DNA from: Acetobacteraceae bacterium
Lineage (GTDB): Bacteria; Pseudomonadota; Alphaproteobacteria; Acetobacterales; Acetobacteraceae
Length of the DNA: 15,086 nucleotides
Reading direction: 5' to 3'
NCBI GenBank assembly: GCA_947475475.1
Contig: CANJOG010000012.1
Span: forward strand, 1-15,086
How positions within the stretch are numbered: the stretch's first letter is position 1; each line of letters begins with the position of its first letter. Below, piece by piece: positions 7,296 to 14,925 of this stretch. Under the pieces are notes generated by a model that worked only from the letters and a program-made list of their open reading frames with translations, was not told the origin of the DNA and made no database searches. Both the position numbers and the translations under genes were made by a program.

Positions 7296-8375
7296 TTATC
7301 CCTCCTGCCTTTCTCGCAACCTCTTCTGCCCGAACTTGCCGGCCAGATCGTCCAACTGGCTCTCGAGCGTCGGATCGATTTCCACACCTCGTGTGTTGCG
7401 GTCGCGCGCGATCCGCGCCTTGCTCTCGCCCGGCATCAGGATTTCCGCGACACCATCGGCGCACCTCTTGGCCTTGAGCCCCCCGATAAAATCCTCCACT
7501 CGGCGCTGATACGCATCGAGCGGCAGCATGTCGTCTATATTGGCGGCGATAAAAAAATGTCCGACATCCTGGGGCCGATCGAAGACCGAATACTGGTCCG
7601 CCACCCCATCGCCGAATGCCGCACCGGACATGACGCCAGAGATCAGATCGACAATCAGGCCAAGACCCGAGCCCTTCGCCCCGCCAAGCGGCAACATCAC
7701 TCCGGCCATCGCTGCGGCAGCGTCCGTGGTGGGCCGCCCTTCGATGTCGATGGCCCAGCCCTCCGGTATGGCCTCGCCCTTACGGGCGTAGACCAGCACC
7801 TTGCCCTTGGCGACGGCCGATGTGGACATGTCGAGATTGATCTGGCCGTAGCGCCCGGCGGGAGCGGCAATCGCGATTGGATTTGTGCCGAGCGCGACCT
7901 CACGCGCGCCCCAGACCGCCATTGTGGGCGGCGCATTGCTAGCGCAAATGCCCAGGCAATTCCGCTCCGCTGCCATGCCGGCATACCAAGCGCCCATGCC
8001 AAAATGATTGCTGCTCCGGACAAGCGCGAAACCCACGCCGAAATCCTCGGCGGCAGCGATGGCCTGTTCCATCGCGAATCGCCCGACCACGGCACCCGGC
8101 CCGTTATCACCGTCGATGACGCGCAGGGCGCGCCGCTCTCCGCGCTCCACACGCGGCCTCGGCCTAGCATTGACGTTTCCATCGGCGATGCGCCGCGCAT
8201 AGATGGGCAGCCGGCTGACACCATGCGATTCAACGCCGCGCAGATCGGCATAGACCAGACAGTCGGAAACCGTCGCCGCATCCGTTCCCGACAGTCCTGC
8301 CGCGGTCAGGATATCGCGTGCGAAACCGGTCAGCAGGTGAGCGCTCAGGCGCAGCCTCGCGGCGTCCTGCGTCAT
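7296..8375 (-). CDS. Ldh family oxidoreductase (malate/L-lactate dehydrogenase type)
   Basis: A 359-residue NAD(P)-dependent oxidoreductase of the Ldh_2 family (malate/lactate/ureidoglycolate/sulfolactate dehydrogenases, diketogulonate and piperideine-2-carboxylate reductases), which has its own fold. Hallmarks: RGVESHGVSRLP (46-57), SSNHFG with the catalytic-type His124, GTNPIAIAAP (163-172), LDMSTSAVAKGK (181-192) and GGAKGSGLG (231-239). These enzymes interconvert 2-hydroxy- and 2-oxo-acids or related imines. The frame is open 23 codons upstream, but the ATG at 8375 has AAGGAAG just before it and fits the family N-terminus. It is the first gene after the 222-nt internal gap and sits directly before the transporter genes, so its substrate may be the imported compound. 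The exact substrate cannot be read from sequence. Confidence 0.9.
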   Translation of the reverse strand: MTQDAARLRLSAHLLTGFARDILTAAGLSGTDAATVSDCLVYADLRGVESHGVSRLPIYARRIADGNVNARPRPRVERGERRALRVIDGDNGPGAVVGRFAMEQAIAAAEDFGVGFALVRSSNHFGMGAWYAGMAAERNCLGICASNAPPTMAVWGAREVALGTNPIAIAAPAGRYGQINLDMSTSAVAKGKVLVYARKGEAIPEGWAIDIEGRPTTDAAAAMAGVMLPLGGAKGSGLGLIVDLISGVMSGAAFGDGVADQYSVFDRPQDVGHFFIAANIDDMLPLDAYQRRVEDFIGGLKAKRCADGVAEILMPGESKARIARDRNTRGVEIDPTLESQLDDLAGKFGQKRLRERQEG

Positions 8376-8597
8376 GGGATCTTCCTTACTGCCCACAGAT
8401 GCACCGGCCTGCCCATCACTGCCTCGGGCGCGCGAAGGCGACACGGAGCAGCTTGCTGCTCGGGCAGGTCGATGAATGTCCCGCTTCTGCGCGTTTCATG
8501 GCGCGTTGATCCCTGTTGGCCAAGGCTAGTCGCCAGCCCAAGACGTCACCTCGGCACCATTGCAAAAAATGAGTAATTCTGAGCAATCGGGTCCCAC
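8376..8597 (-). promoter_or_regulatory. 222-nt structured gap, possible internal promoter or leader
   Basis: This is the largest gap between two adjacent genes of the minus-strand series. It contains a nested hairpin: GAGCAGC/GCTGCTC (8446-8452 and 8455-8461) flanked by CCTGCCC (8408-8414) pairing with GGGCAGG (8462-8468). It also holds an 8-base palindrome TTGGCCAA (8516-8523) and a direct repeat GCGCGTT at 8489-8495 and 8501-8507. No clear -35/-10 or -24/-12 promoter was found. The gap could separately control the dehydrogenase-transporter-lactonase half. Confidence 0.35.
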
Positions 8598-8601
8598 TCA
8601 T
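8564..8601 (-). terminator. Weak candidate terminator after the Gfo/Idh/MocA gene
   Basis: Read on the minus strand, ATGAGT (8601-8596, overlapping the stop codon) can pair with ACTCAT (8574-8569), followed at once by a T-run over 8569-8564. The 6-bp AT-rich stem with a 21-base loop is weak, so partial or no termination is likely. Confidence 0.22.
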
Positions 8602-9611
8602 GTGATCTCGACCGCGCGCCGCTCGGCGGCGGAGATGCGCGCGCCCTCGATGATCTGGCTAACGGGCCGCACCTCGGCTCCAGACGCCGCCGGCACCCGC
8701 CCCCCTCTTATAGCATTGGCAAACTCGCGGAACTGGGCGCGGAAGGCTACGTCTCCGTCGAGATAGGCCGTTATCGGCTCGGCGTGAATCTGCTCTCCGT
8801 TGAGCCATAGATTTCGGTCATCAACGAGCCGCATCATGCCGTTGGGGCCAATGATCCAGGCTTCGTTCTGCGGCGGGTTCATGCTCTCCGACAGGCGGCC
8901 GGTCAGCGAACTGCCATCGTCGAAGGACACGATGAAGGAAGCCTCGTCTTCGCCTTCCCACACCGATCGGAAGCGCATCGTATCCGCATAGACGCGCACC
9001 GGCCTGGCGCCGATCAGCCAGACGGCCGTATCGATCAGATGCGCGGCATTGAGCCCGAAAACGAGGCCTCCCGCCTGCTCGGCAGATTTCCACCAAGACG
9101 CTTTCGGTTCGAGTGTGTAGACGCCGACAATGGAGGTAATGTTCAGCGGGCTGCCAAGTTCCGCGATCCGCGCTTTTGCCATCTGTGCGCCTGCGAAGAA
9201 GCGCCGGCATTGTCCTACCATTAAAACCCGCCCGGCCTGCCGCGCCGCCTCGATCATCGCGTCACTGTCGGCGACACTCGTTGCCAGTGGCTTCTCGACC
9301 AGCACATGCTTGCCACTTGCGAGCGCATGCACCGCCAGCGGACGGTGCAGATGATTCGGCACTGTCAGGATGACGGCGTCAATCTCCCTGTCGGCGAAGA
9401 TTGTTTCCGCACCAATGACGGCGCGTTGGGCACTGAAACGCTCCACCAGGGAGCGGATACGCGCCTCCTCTTCGGCAACGCCGGCGATAGCGACAAGTTC
9501 GGCGATATCCGATGTGGCGCGGACGGCATCCAGATGGGCCGTGGAAATGCGGCCGGGACCGATGAGCGCCACTTTGAGCTTGCGGCCGGAAGTATCTGTT
9601 GCAGTCGTCAT
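8598..9611 (-). CDS. Gfo/Idh/MocA family oxidoreductase
   Basis: A 337-residue NAD(P)-dependent dehydrogenase of the glucose-fructose oxidoreductase/inositol dehydrogenase/MocA family. N-terminal Rossmann strand KVALIGPGRIS (13-23), then TVPNHLH (83-89) and the catalytic EKPLA (106-110, Lys107). The C-terminal domain has GGLVFGLNAAHLID (181-194) with the His191/Asp194 pair typical of sugar and cyclitol dehydrogenases. The nucleotide loop reads GPGRIS, with Ser at the last position of the usual GxGxxG. The frame is open 31 codons upstream, but the ATG at 9611 has AGGA before it and starts the normal N-terminus. Members oxidise sugars, inositols or related ring alcohols; with an SMP-30 lactonase in the same series, sugar-to-lactone oxidation is plausible. 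Confidence 0.9.
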   Translation of the reverse strand: MTTATDTSGRKLKVALIGPGRISTAHLDAVRATSDIAELVAIAGVAEEEARIRSLVERFSAQRAVIGAETIFADREIDAVILTVPNHLHRPLAVHALASGKHVLVEKPLATSVADSDAMIEAARQAGRVLMVGQCRRFFAGAQMAKARIAELGSPLNITSIVGVYTLEPKASWWKSAEQAGGLVFGLNAAHLIDTAVWLIGARPVRVYADTMRFRSVWEGEDEASFIVSFDDGSSLTGRLSESMNPPQNEAWIIGPNGMMRLVDDRNLWLNGEQIHAEPITAYLDGDVAFRAQFREFANAIRGGRVPAASGAEVRPVSQIIEGARISAAERRAVEIT

Positions 9612-9675
9612 GTGGTCCTGTCTCGCTCTTGTCGGTCCATGCACGCAAGAATGTATGAAATCTATTGCTCTTTTC

Positions 9676-10431
9676 TCAGTCCATCGCCATGCCGCCATCG
9701 ACACTCATGGTTTCGCCATAGACAAAGGAGGCCTTGTCGGAGAGCAGAAACATGATGGCCGCCGCAACTTCGTCGGTGGCGCCATAGCGCCCGATCGGCA
9801 CCGATCCATGCGGTCGGGGCGCACCATCACCCGCGCCACCGGCCGTCATGCCGGTCAACATCGGCCCCGGACAGACGCAATTGACTCTGATTCGCCCGCC
9901 ATAGGAGGCAAGCTCGCGGGCAAGCGAGCGGGTGAACAGGATAACGCCACCCTTCGAAGCCCCGTAAGCAGCTTTCGAGACCCGACCGCCGCCGCGCTTG
10001 CCGGTATCCGATCCGATGGTGACAATCCGGCCATTTTCGCGAGGGATCATCGTCCGCAAGGCCGCCTGCACGCACAGGAATGTGCCGCGCAGATTGACCG
10101 CCATGACGCGCTCCCACTCATCGACCCCCAGATCGAGAATGCTAGTCGTGTTCCTGACTCCTGCACATGTCACGATGCCTTCGACCGGCTTTCCAGACGC
10201 GGCAATCGCGGCGAATGCGCGGGAGATGGAGCCTGCGTCCGAAACATCCGCCGTGAACGCCTCCGCTTCCCCACCCGAGGCGCGAATCTCGTCAACCGTC
10301 TCGCCCAATTTTTGCGGATCCAGATCCAGACAGAATACCGGCACGGCCTGCGCAGCCAGCGCCAGCGAAACCGACCGTCCGAGACCGCTTCCCGCGCCAG
10401 TTACCACCACGGATTTGAGCGAACAGGTCAT
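9676..10431 (-). CDS. SDR family NAD(P)-dependent oxidoreductase
   Basis: A 251-residue classical short-chain dehydrogenase/reductase. Cofactor loop TGAGSGLG (11-18); Asp36 at the end of strand 2 (FCLDLD) favours NAD(H) over NADP(H); structural Asn113 in AVNLRG; catalytic Ser141 in TIGSDTG, Tyr156 and Lys160 in YGASK; and PGPMLTGM (188-195). Overall it resembles FabG-like sugar or polyol dehydrogenases. The ATG at 10431 is 7 nt after the MmgE/PrpD stop and fits the family start; the frame remains open upstream over the preceding gene. The next gene begins 64 nt later. Role: oxidation or reduction of an alcohol/ketone in the same pathway; substrate unknown. Confidence 0.9.
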   Translation of the reverse strand: MTCSLKSVVVTGAGSGLGRSVSLALAAQAVPVFCLDLDPQKLGETVDEIRASGGEAEAFTADVSDAGSISRAFAAIAASGKPVEGIVTCAGVRNTTSILDLGVDEWERVMAVNLRGTFLCVQAALRTMIPRENGRIVTIGSDTGKRGGGRVSKAAYGASKGGVILFTRSLARELASYGGRIRVNCVCPGPMLTGMTAGGAGDGAPRPHGSVPIGRYGATDEVAAAIMFLLSDKASFVYGETMSVDGGMAMD

Positions 10432-10438
10432 TGGCGCT

Positions 10439-11842
10439 TCAATCGCTTGCGAGCAGCGACACCAGGTCGTCCGCTTTGCAGGTTTCCAGCGATCCCGCGA
10501 CGGCAATAATCCGCGCCACACGCTCAGAATCCAGAACGCTGCCCGCCAGGTATTTGAATTTTGCCACCAACTCATCCCAGGAAAGCGGATAATCAGGGTC
10601 CCCCTTCAGCCGGTCCACGCTGCCGGCGAGCCGCCTCCCGTCCTTGAGAACGAACTCAACCTTGGCCGGCCAGCGCTGTGGGAACAACGCATTGAGCTCG
10701 GGCGCTTCGACGCACTCGACCAAGTCGATCATGGCATGCAGCGCGGGCGAATGCAGGCGGTCGGCTTCATATTCGCGCATTGTCACCTGCCGCCACAAAG
10801 CAATGGCGGCCGCCGCGAAATTGGCGCTGAACTGCGCATCCGCCATGAAGCGGGGGCGGCGCTTGAATTCCGGCGGCTCGACAACACTTGGGAAGGCCGC
10901 CTTGAACAAGCCGATGGTTATGCGCGCGACTTCATCCGGCCGAATGTCGTGTCGGGAAACAACATCGATGCTCGCATCGATGATGCCTTGGCTGTAGCGG
11001 CAGGCCGCATGAGGTTTGATGGAGGTACGGGCGATATGGAACTCCTCGCCCAACCCGGCCACCAGCGTCTCTGGAAGCGGATTGTCCGAATAGGAACGCA
11101 GGAAGCCAGCGCGCCCTTCCAGAATGCGTTGCGGACCGGTGACGCCGCTGCGCGCGAGTTCCGCCGCGACGATACCACAATGCGCGGCCCAACCGGGATG
11201 CAGCCGTTTGGTGTCGGCCCGTTCTGTGCGGTATTCGAGCGATCCGGCCGCCTGACTGCCGGCGATGCCGAGCGCGTTCAGCGTCTGCTCTGCCGAGAGC
11301 CCCAGAAGGCGCGATGCCGTCATCGCCGCGCCAAAAACGCCGCACGTGCCGGTGGAATGAAACCCATGCGCGGAATGCTCCGCCAGTGGTAGCGCGATCC
11401 CGATGCGACATGCCACCTCGTATCCCGCGACGGCGGCGGCAAGCAGATCCGCGCCGCTGGCCCCCGTCTGCTGCGCCATGGCAAAGCCTGCCGCGAAAAC
11501 CGTGGCGCCGACGTGGACACCGGCCTGCGGATGAATGTCATCCAATTCCAACCCGTGCACGGAACTTCCATTGGCCAAGGCAGCATATTGCGGCAGCACC
11601 TTCCTGGAATGGCCAATGATGGTACAGGTACCGGCGCCCTCGGGGCTGAGCCGCCTAACCGCATCGACCACCGCCCGGCTGGACGATTCCAGCGAGCCCC
11701 GCAGAGCGACACCCGCGAAATCAAACGCAAGCCGACGCGCAGCATCCATTGCAGCCGCTGGCAACTTCTCCGGCGTTAGCTGCACGCAGAAATCGACCAG
11801 TTGCCTGGTGACGTGCAGATCGATCACTGGTCCACCGCGCAT
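10439..11842 (-). CDS. MmgE/PrpD family protein
   Basis: A 467-residue member of the MmgE/PrpD family (2-methylcitrate dehydratase, cis-aconitate decarboxylase, iminodisuccinate epimerase), of normal length. Conserved blocks: HGLELDDIH (96-104), GFHSTGTCGVFGAA (160-173), TKRLHPGWAAHCG (211-223) and KPHAACRYSQ (276-285). These provide Asp, His and Lys residues at positions corresponding to the active site of cis-aconitate decarboxylase (comparison from memory). The start ATG has AAGGAG about 10 bases upstream. It lies 30 nt after one SDR and 7 nt before the other. Nothing else from the methylcitrate cycle (prpB, prpC) is present, so propionate catabolism is unlikely; a dehydration, decarboxylation or epimerisation of a different carboxylate is more probable. 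Confidence 0.9.
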   Translation of the reverse strand: MRGGPVIDLHVTRQLVDFCVQLTPEKLPAAAMDAARRLAFDFAGVALRGSLESSSRAVVDAVRRLSPEGAGTCTIIGHSRKVLPQYAALANGSSVHGLELDDIHPQAGVHVGATVFAAGFAMAQQTGASGADLLAAAVAGYEVACRIGIALPLAEHSAHGFHSTGTCGVFGAAMTASRLLGLSAEQTLNALGIAGSQAAGSLEYRTERADTKRLHPGWAAHCGIVAAELARSGVTGPQRILEGRAGFLRSYSDNPLPETLVAGLGEEFHIARTSIKPHAACRYSQGIIDASIDVVSRHDIRPDEVARITIGLFKAAFPSVVEPPEFKRRPRFMADAQFSANFAAAAIALWRQVTMREYEADRLHSPALHAMIDLVECVEAPELNALFPQRWPAKVEFVLKDGRRLAGSVDRLKGDPDYPLSWDELVAKFKYLAGSVLDSERVARIIAVAGSLETCKADDLVSLLASD

Positions 11843-11872
11843 TGCTGCCCACTCCTTTCCGCCCTATGGAAA

Positions 11873-12691
11873 TCAGACAGTCAGCGTCCCGCCATTGACG
11901 TCGATAATGGCGCCGGTGATGAAAGAGGACAGGTCGGATAGTAGAAAAAGTATCGCGCCCACCACATCCTTTTCGAACACATTGCGTCCGAGTGGTGACT
12001 GCTTGGCGAGCTTCTCGAGATCGCCTTCGCGATTGAGCTGGCTCATCAGATAGGTCATTCGCTCGCCGATGATTCCGCCCGGGCAGATCGAATTGGCCCG
12101 GATACCCTGGGAGCCGAATTCCGTTGCTATGTGACGCGTCAGGCCAAGAATGCCGGTCTTGGAGACTGTGTAGTGGATTCCCAGGAACAAGCTCGAAAGC
12201 CTCCCTGCACGGGACGACATATTGACGATCGAGCCACCGCCGGCGCGGATCATTTCCGGAATGGCCGCCTTTTCTGTCAAGAAGGCGCCCTTGAGATTGG
12301 AGTTGACGATCAGATCCCATTCGTCGCCATCGACTTCGAGCGATGGGCGCTGAGCCCGCACCGCACCCGCGCAATAGACCACGTTGTTGAGTTTCCCGAA
12401 TTTGGCAATAATGGCCGCGATCAGAGCCTGCACTTCCCGAGGGTTTGTGGCGTCAGCCGGCATGGTGAACAGCTTGTCGTCGCCATAGGAGGCGAATTCC
12501 TTCGCCGTCGCCGCTAGGCGCTTCGCGTTGAGGTCCGCGATGACGACCGGACAGCCAAGCTCCAGCAATTGCTGCGCCGCCAATTTGCCGGTTCCCTGGG
12601 CCCCGCCCATGATCAGTGTGACTGACTGAGTCATCTTTTGCCTTACCTGATCCCAGTCATAGACAGAGCTCTGTTCGCTCGAACTCGACAT
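11873..12691 (-). CDS. SDR family oxidoreductase
   Basis: A 272-residue classical SDR. The cofactor loop is GGAQGTGK (29-36), in place of the usual TGxxxGIG. Asp53 in VVIADLN favours NAD(H). Other motifs: CAGA (107-110) for NNAG, Asn132 in SNLKGAF, Ser160 in NMSSRAG, catalytic Tyr174 and Lys178 in YTVSK, and CPGGI (203-207). The catalytic residues are intact despite the altered loop. About 20 residues precede the first strand (an Asp/Gln-containing extension); AAGGAA lies 7 bases before the chosen ATG, while an internal ATG at residue 20 is a possible later start. It follows the TIM-barrel gene by 17 nt. The substrate is unknown; a different alcohol from that of the second SDR is likely given their divergence. 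Confidence 0.9.
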   Translation of the reverse strand: MSSSSEQSSVYDWDQVRQKMTQSVTLIMGGAQGTGKLAAQQLLELGCPVVIADLNAKRLAATAKEFASYGDDKLFTMPADATNPREVQALIAAIIAKFGKLNNVVYCAGAVRAQRPSLEVDGDEWDLIVNSNLKGAFLTEKAAIPEMIRAGGGSIVNMSSRAGRLSSLFLGIHYTVSKTGILGLTRHIATEFGSQGIRANSICPGGIIGERMTYLMSQLNREGDLEKLAKQSPLGRNVFEKDVVGAILFLLSDLSSFITGAIIDVNGGTLTV

Positions 12692-12708
12692 TGCGATTCC
12701 TTTCTGGA

Positions 12709-13593
12709 TCAGCTGACGGATTTTACAGGTCCTTGCGCGGTCGACCCGGCCGCGCCGACATTGACGGACACATTCTTGAAAGCGGCGCACGCGCTCTTCA
12801 GCGCCTCTTCGACGGGGATACGTTCGAAACTCGATGCCGCAACGAAGCCCACCGCCTCCGTGCGCGAAATCGCGTATTCGACATCTTCGGGCGAGGAGAT
12901 CGGCCCGCCATGGGCGAGCAGAATCGACTCCTTGTTGATCCGCCGTACATGGCTGAATATCGTATTCATCCGCTCCACCGCTTCATCCAAGCCAATATTG
13001 TAGATCGCCCCGATATCGCCCCCGGCCGTGAGGCCGACATGTGCGATCAGGCAATCGACACCGGCCTCTGCCATCTGCTCGGCCTCCATTTCGCCGTAGG
13101 CATAGGCCATGGTGAACAGCCCGCGTCGGCGCGCCTCAGACACCATACGGAGTTCATGATCAAATCCGAATCCCGACGCTTCGAGCTCACGGCGCCAGTC
13201 ACCGGTGAAGCGGCCAACAGAGGGGAAATTGATCACCCCGCTCATCCCCGCATTCTCCACGGCATCGAGCATCGAGGCGATGCTGCGCGTCGGATCGACC
13301 GCGTAGATCCCGCAAATGACAGGCGTATTCTTGATGACCGGCATCACCCAGTCGCGGCCGATCTGCAGGCTGATATCGTTGGCATTACCGAGCGGCAATT
13401 GGCCCGCAAGGCTTGGCAATCCATTCAACCGGAAATAGCCCGTGCTGTAACAGACGATGATATCGACGCCTCCGGCTTCGGCACAGCGCGCCATCAGGCC
13501 ATTGCCCGCACCAACAACCAGGATCGACTTTCCAGCCCGCGTCTGCGCGTGCAGGCGCGCGAGAATTTCGTCCCGCGGAATTGCTGCCGCCAT
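12709..13593 (-). CDS. Phosphoenolpyruvate hydrolase-like TIM-barrel protein (COG5564)
   Basis: A 294-residue protein of the PEP_hydrolase/TIM-barrel signal-transduction family, homologous to the C-terminal half of plant Tm-1. Diagnostic blocks: GAGNGLMARCAEAGG (28-42), YSTGYFRLNG (49-58), NFPSVG (122-127), HVGLTAGG (185-192), HGGPISSPED (228-237) and ASSFERIP (253-260). The family name comes from similarity to PEP-mutase-like barrels; the true reaction is not established. It lies 18 nt after the UPF0261 gene, matching the order of the two domains in Tm-1, so the two products probably act together. ATG at 13593 with AAGGAA upstream. No signal peptide; cytoplasmic. Family assignment strong, function unknown. 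Confidence 0.9.
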   Translation of the reverse strand: MAAAIPRDEILARLHAQTRAGKSILVVGAGNGLMARCAEAGGVDIIVCYSTGYFRLNGLPSLAGQLPLGNANDISLQIGRDWVMPVIKNTPVICGIYAVDPTRSIASMLDAVENAGMSGVINFPSVGRFTGDWRRELEASGFGFDHELRMVSEARRRGLFTMAYAYGEMEAEQMAEAGVDCLIAHVGLTAGGDIGAIYNIGLDEAVERMNTIFSHVRRINKESILLAHGGPISSPEDVEYAISRTEAVGFVAASSFERIPVEEALKSACAAFKNVSVNVGAAGSTAQGPVKSVS

Positions 13594-13611
13594 CGGAGAA
13601 TTCCTTTCCTT

Positions 13612-14853
13612 TCAGCCGAGCATGCCGAGCAGCATCGCGACCGCCCGATCCATGGTCCGGAAATCGTTGATATGAGCGTCGATCACTTCTACCATGATGT
13701 GGCTGTCCAGACGCCGCGTCAGCGCATCGCAAAACGCGGTATCGGCAATCGGATCATGGAAGGGCGCCCCCTCATGGTCGTACGCGGAAAAGCCTTGCAT
13801 CGGCAGCAAAACGGCGACAGGACCCTGGGCGCGGTTGAGCCGCTCAGCCATCACCTCGGCAATGCCGACATTTTCCTCTGGCGAAGATCGCATCAGTGTC
13901 GCAATCGGCGTATGGGCGAGCAGCGTGCGTCCGGCAAACTTGGCAGGTACTGTCTCTGGCGGGCCGAAATTGATCACGTCGAGGGCACCAGGCAGGACAA
14001 GCTGGGGAATGCCCAATGCCCCCGCCGTTGTCAGGCGCGTGGGGCCCGCCGAGCCAACGCCACCAACCACCTCGTCGGCAATTTCAGTGGTGGTAAGGTC
14101 CAAAATTGCTCCCGCCCGGCCTTCCCGAAGGAAAACCTCTGCCGCTTCACCACCCGTGCCACGGGCATGAAATCCCAGCACCTCATGCCCAGCAGCGTTC
14201 AGCAGTTCGGACGCTATTTCCGCCGCTTGCGTCGTGCAGCCGAACGTCGTGATCGCCACGGAACATTTTTCCCGCGGCGATAGGTTCTCGGCCGGAGGAT
14301 TACGTAGCTGGCCGGCCATGATCACTGCTGACCTGCCTAGCATGTCTCTCAAAAACGGATTTAGACCTAGGACATCGACAACAGAATTGATGAGAACGAC
14401 GTCCTTGGTGCCGACGATCGGACGCGTCTGGCCAGATGCATTGGTTGAAAGGAGTACCTTGGGCAGGCCGAACGGCATCACCTGAAACGCGGCGGCGGCC
14501 AGTGCAGCATTGGTGCCACCGCCCACGCCCAGATAGCCGAGCACAAGATTTCGGCGCAGAAGGTCGCGCATAACTTCCTGCAACCCGAGGACCATGGTGG
14601 CGATGGCCAACGCGCGATCGCGCCGCGTGCGCAGTACCTCGATTTCCGCTCCGGCAGCCGCCGCGACCTCAGCCCGGCTGATGGTGGGCGTCAGCCCGGT
14701 CTCGCCAAGCACCCCGCAATCGACAATGATTGTCGCGATCCCCAGCGCGTTCAGTGCATCACGCAGAAAGCTGATCTGCTCGCTCTTGGAATCGAGCGTC
14801 GCGGCCACCACCACCCCGGGCCTGATGGCATTGGAGGCTTGGGCAGTCGACAT
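13612..14853 (-). CDS. Tm-1-like ATP-binding domain protein (UPF0261)
   Basis: A 413-residue protein of the UPF0261 family (COG5441), the N-terminal half of plant Tm-1, which in the tomato protein binds ATP. Family blocks in order: ATLDSK (18-23), GVGGGTN (109-115), LSTNASG (135-141), TTFGCTTQ (202-209), GFHARGTGG (227-235), LDLTTTE (251-257), PGALDVINFG (288-297) and TLMRSSPEEN (319-328). Length is usual for the family. The ATG at 14853 has GGAGGG 6 bases upstream; an upstream in-frame ATG at 14886 lacks support. It is the first gene of the minus-strand series, followed by its TIM-barrel partner. Bacterial members have no settled biochemical role; an ATP-dependent catabolic step is inferred from the operon. 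Confidence 0.9.
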   Translation of the reverse strand: MSTAQASNAIRPGVVVAATLDSKSEQISFLRDALNALGIATIIVDCGVLGETGLTPTISRAEVAAAAGAEIEVLRTRRDRALAIATMVLGLQEVMRDLLRRNLVLGYLGVGGGTNAALAAAAFQVMPFGLPKVLLSTNASGQTRPIVGTKDVVLINSVVDVLGLNPFLRDMLGRSAVIMAGQLRNPPAENLSPREKCSVAITTFGCTTQAAEIASELLNAAGHEVLGFHARGTGGEAAEVFLREGRAGAILDLTTTEIADEVVGGVGSAGPTRLTTAGALGIPQLVLPGALDVINFGPPETVPAKFAGRTLLAHTPIATLMRSSPEENVGIAEVMAERLNRAQGPVAVLLPMQGFSAYDHEGAPFHDPIADTAFCDALTRRLDSHIMVEVIDAHINDFRTMDRAVAMLLGMLG

Positions 14854-14859
14854 GCTTTT

Positions 14860-14865
14860 CCCTCC
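14860..14865 (-). promoter_or_regulatory. Shine-Dalgarno of the first operon gene
   Basis: GGAGGG on the minus strand, 6 bases before the ATG at 14853. It supports this start over the in-frame ATG 11 codons upstream. Confidence 0.65.
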
Positions 14866-14925
14866 ACCTAAACGTGCTGGACGCAAAATGCGCGGCGATT
14901 GCCGCCTTCCCTATCTGCCCATAAT

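Noticed and set aside
8446..8461. Perfect 7-bp hairpin in the internal gap as an intrinsic terminator
   Set aside because: The loop is only 2 bases if fully paired and no T-run follows on either strand.
7557..8576. A 339-codon open frame on the plus strand
   Set aside because: It lies opposite the Ldh-type gene, and its sequence has no recognisable domain.
9998..11392. A 464-codon open frame on the plus strand
   Set aside because: It is antisense to the MmgE/PrpD gene and one SDR, both clearly real; the product shows no family motif.
12691..14283. A 530-codon open frame on the plus strand
   Set aside because: It is antisense to the TIM-barrel and UPF0261 genes, which show family motifs throughout and good ribosome sites. 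The translation is rich in Arg, His and Ala without recognisable domains, as expected for a shadow frame in GC-rich DNA.
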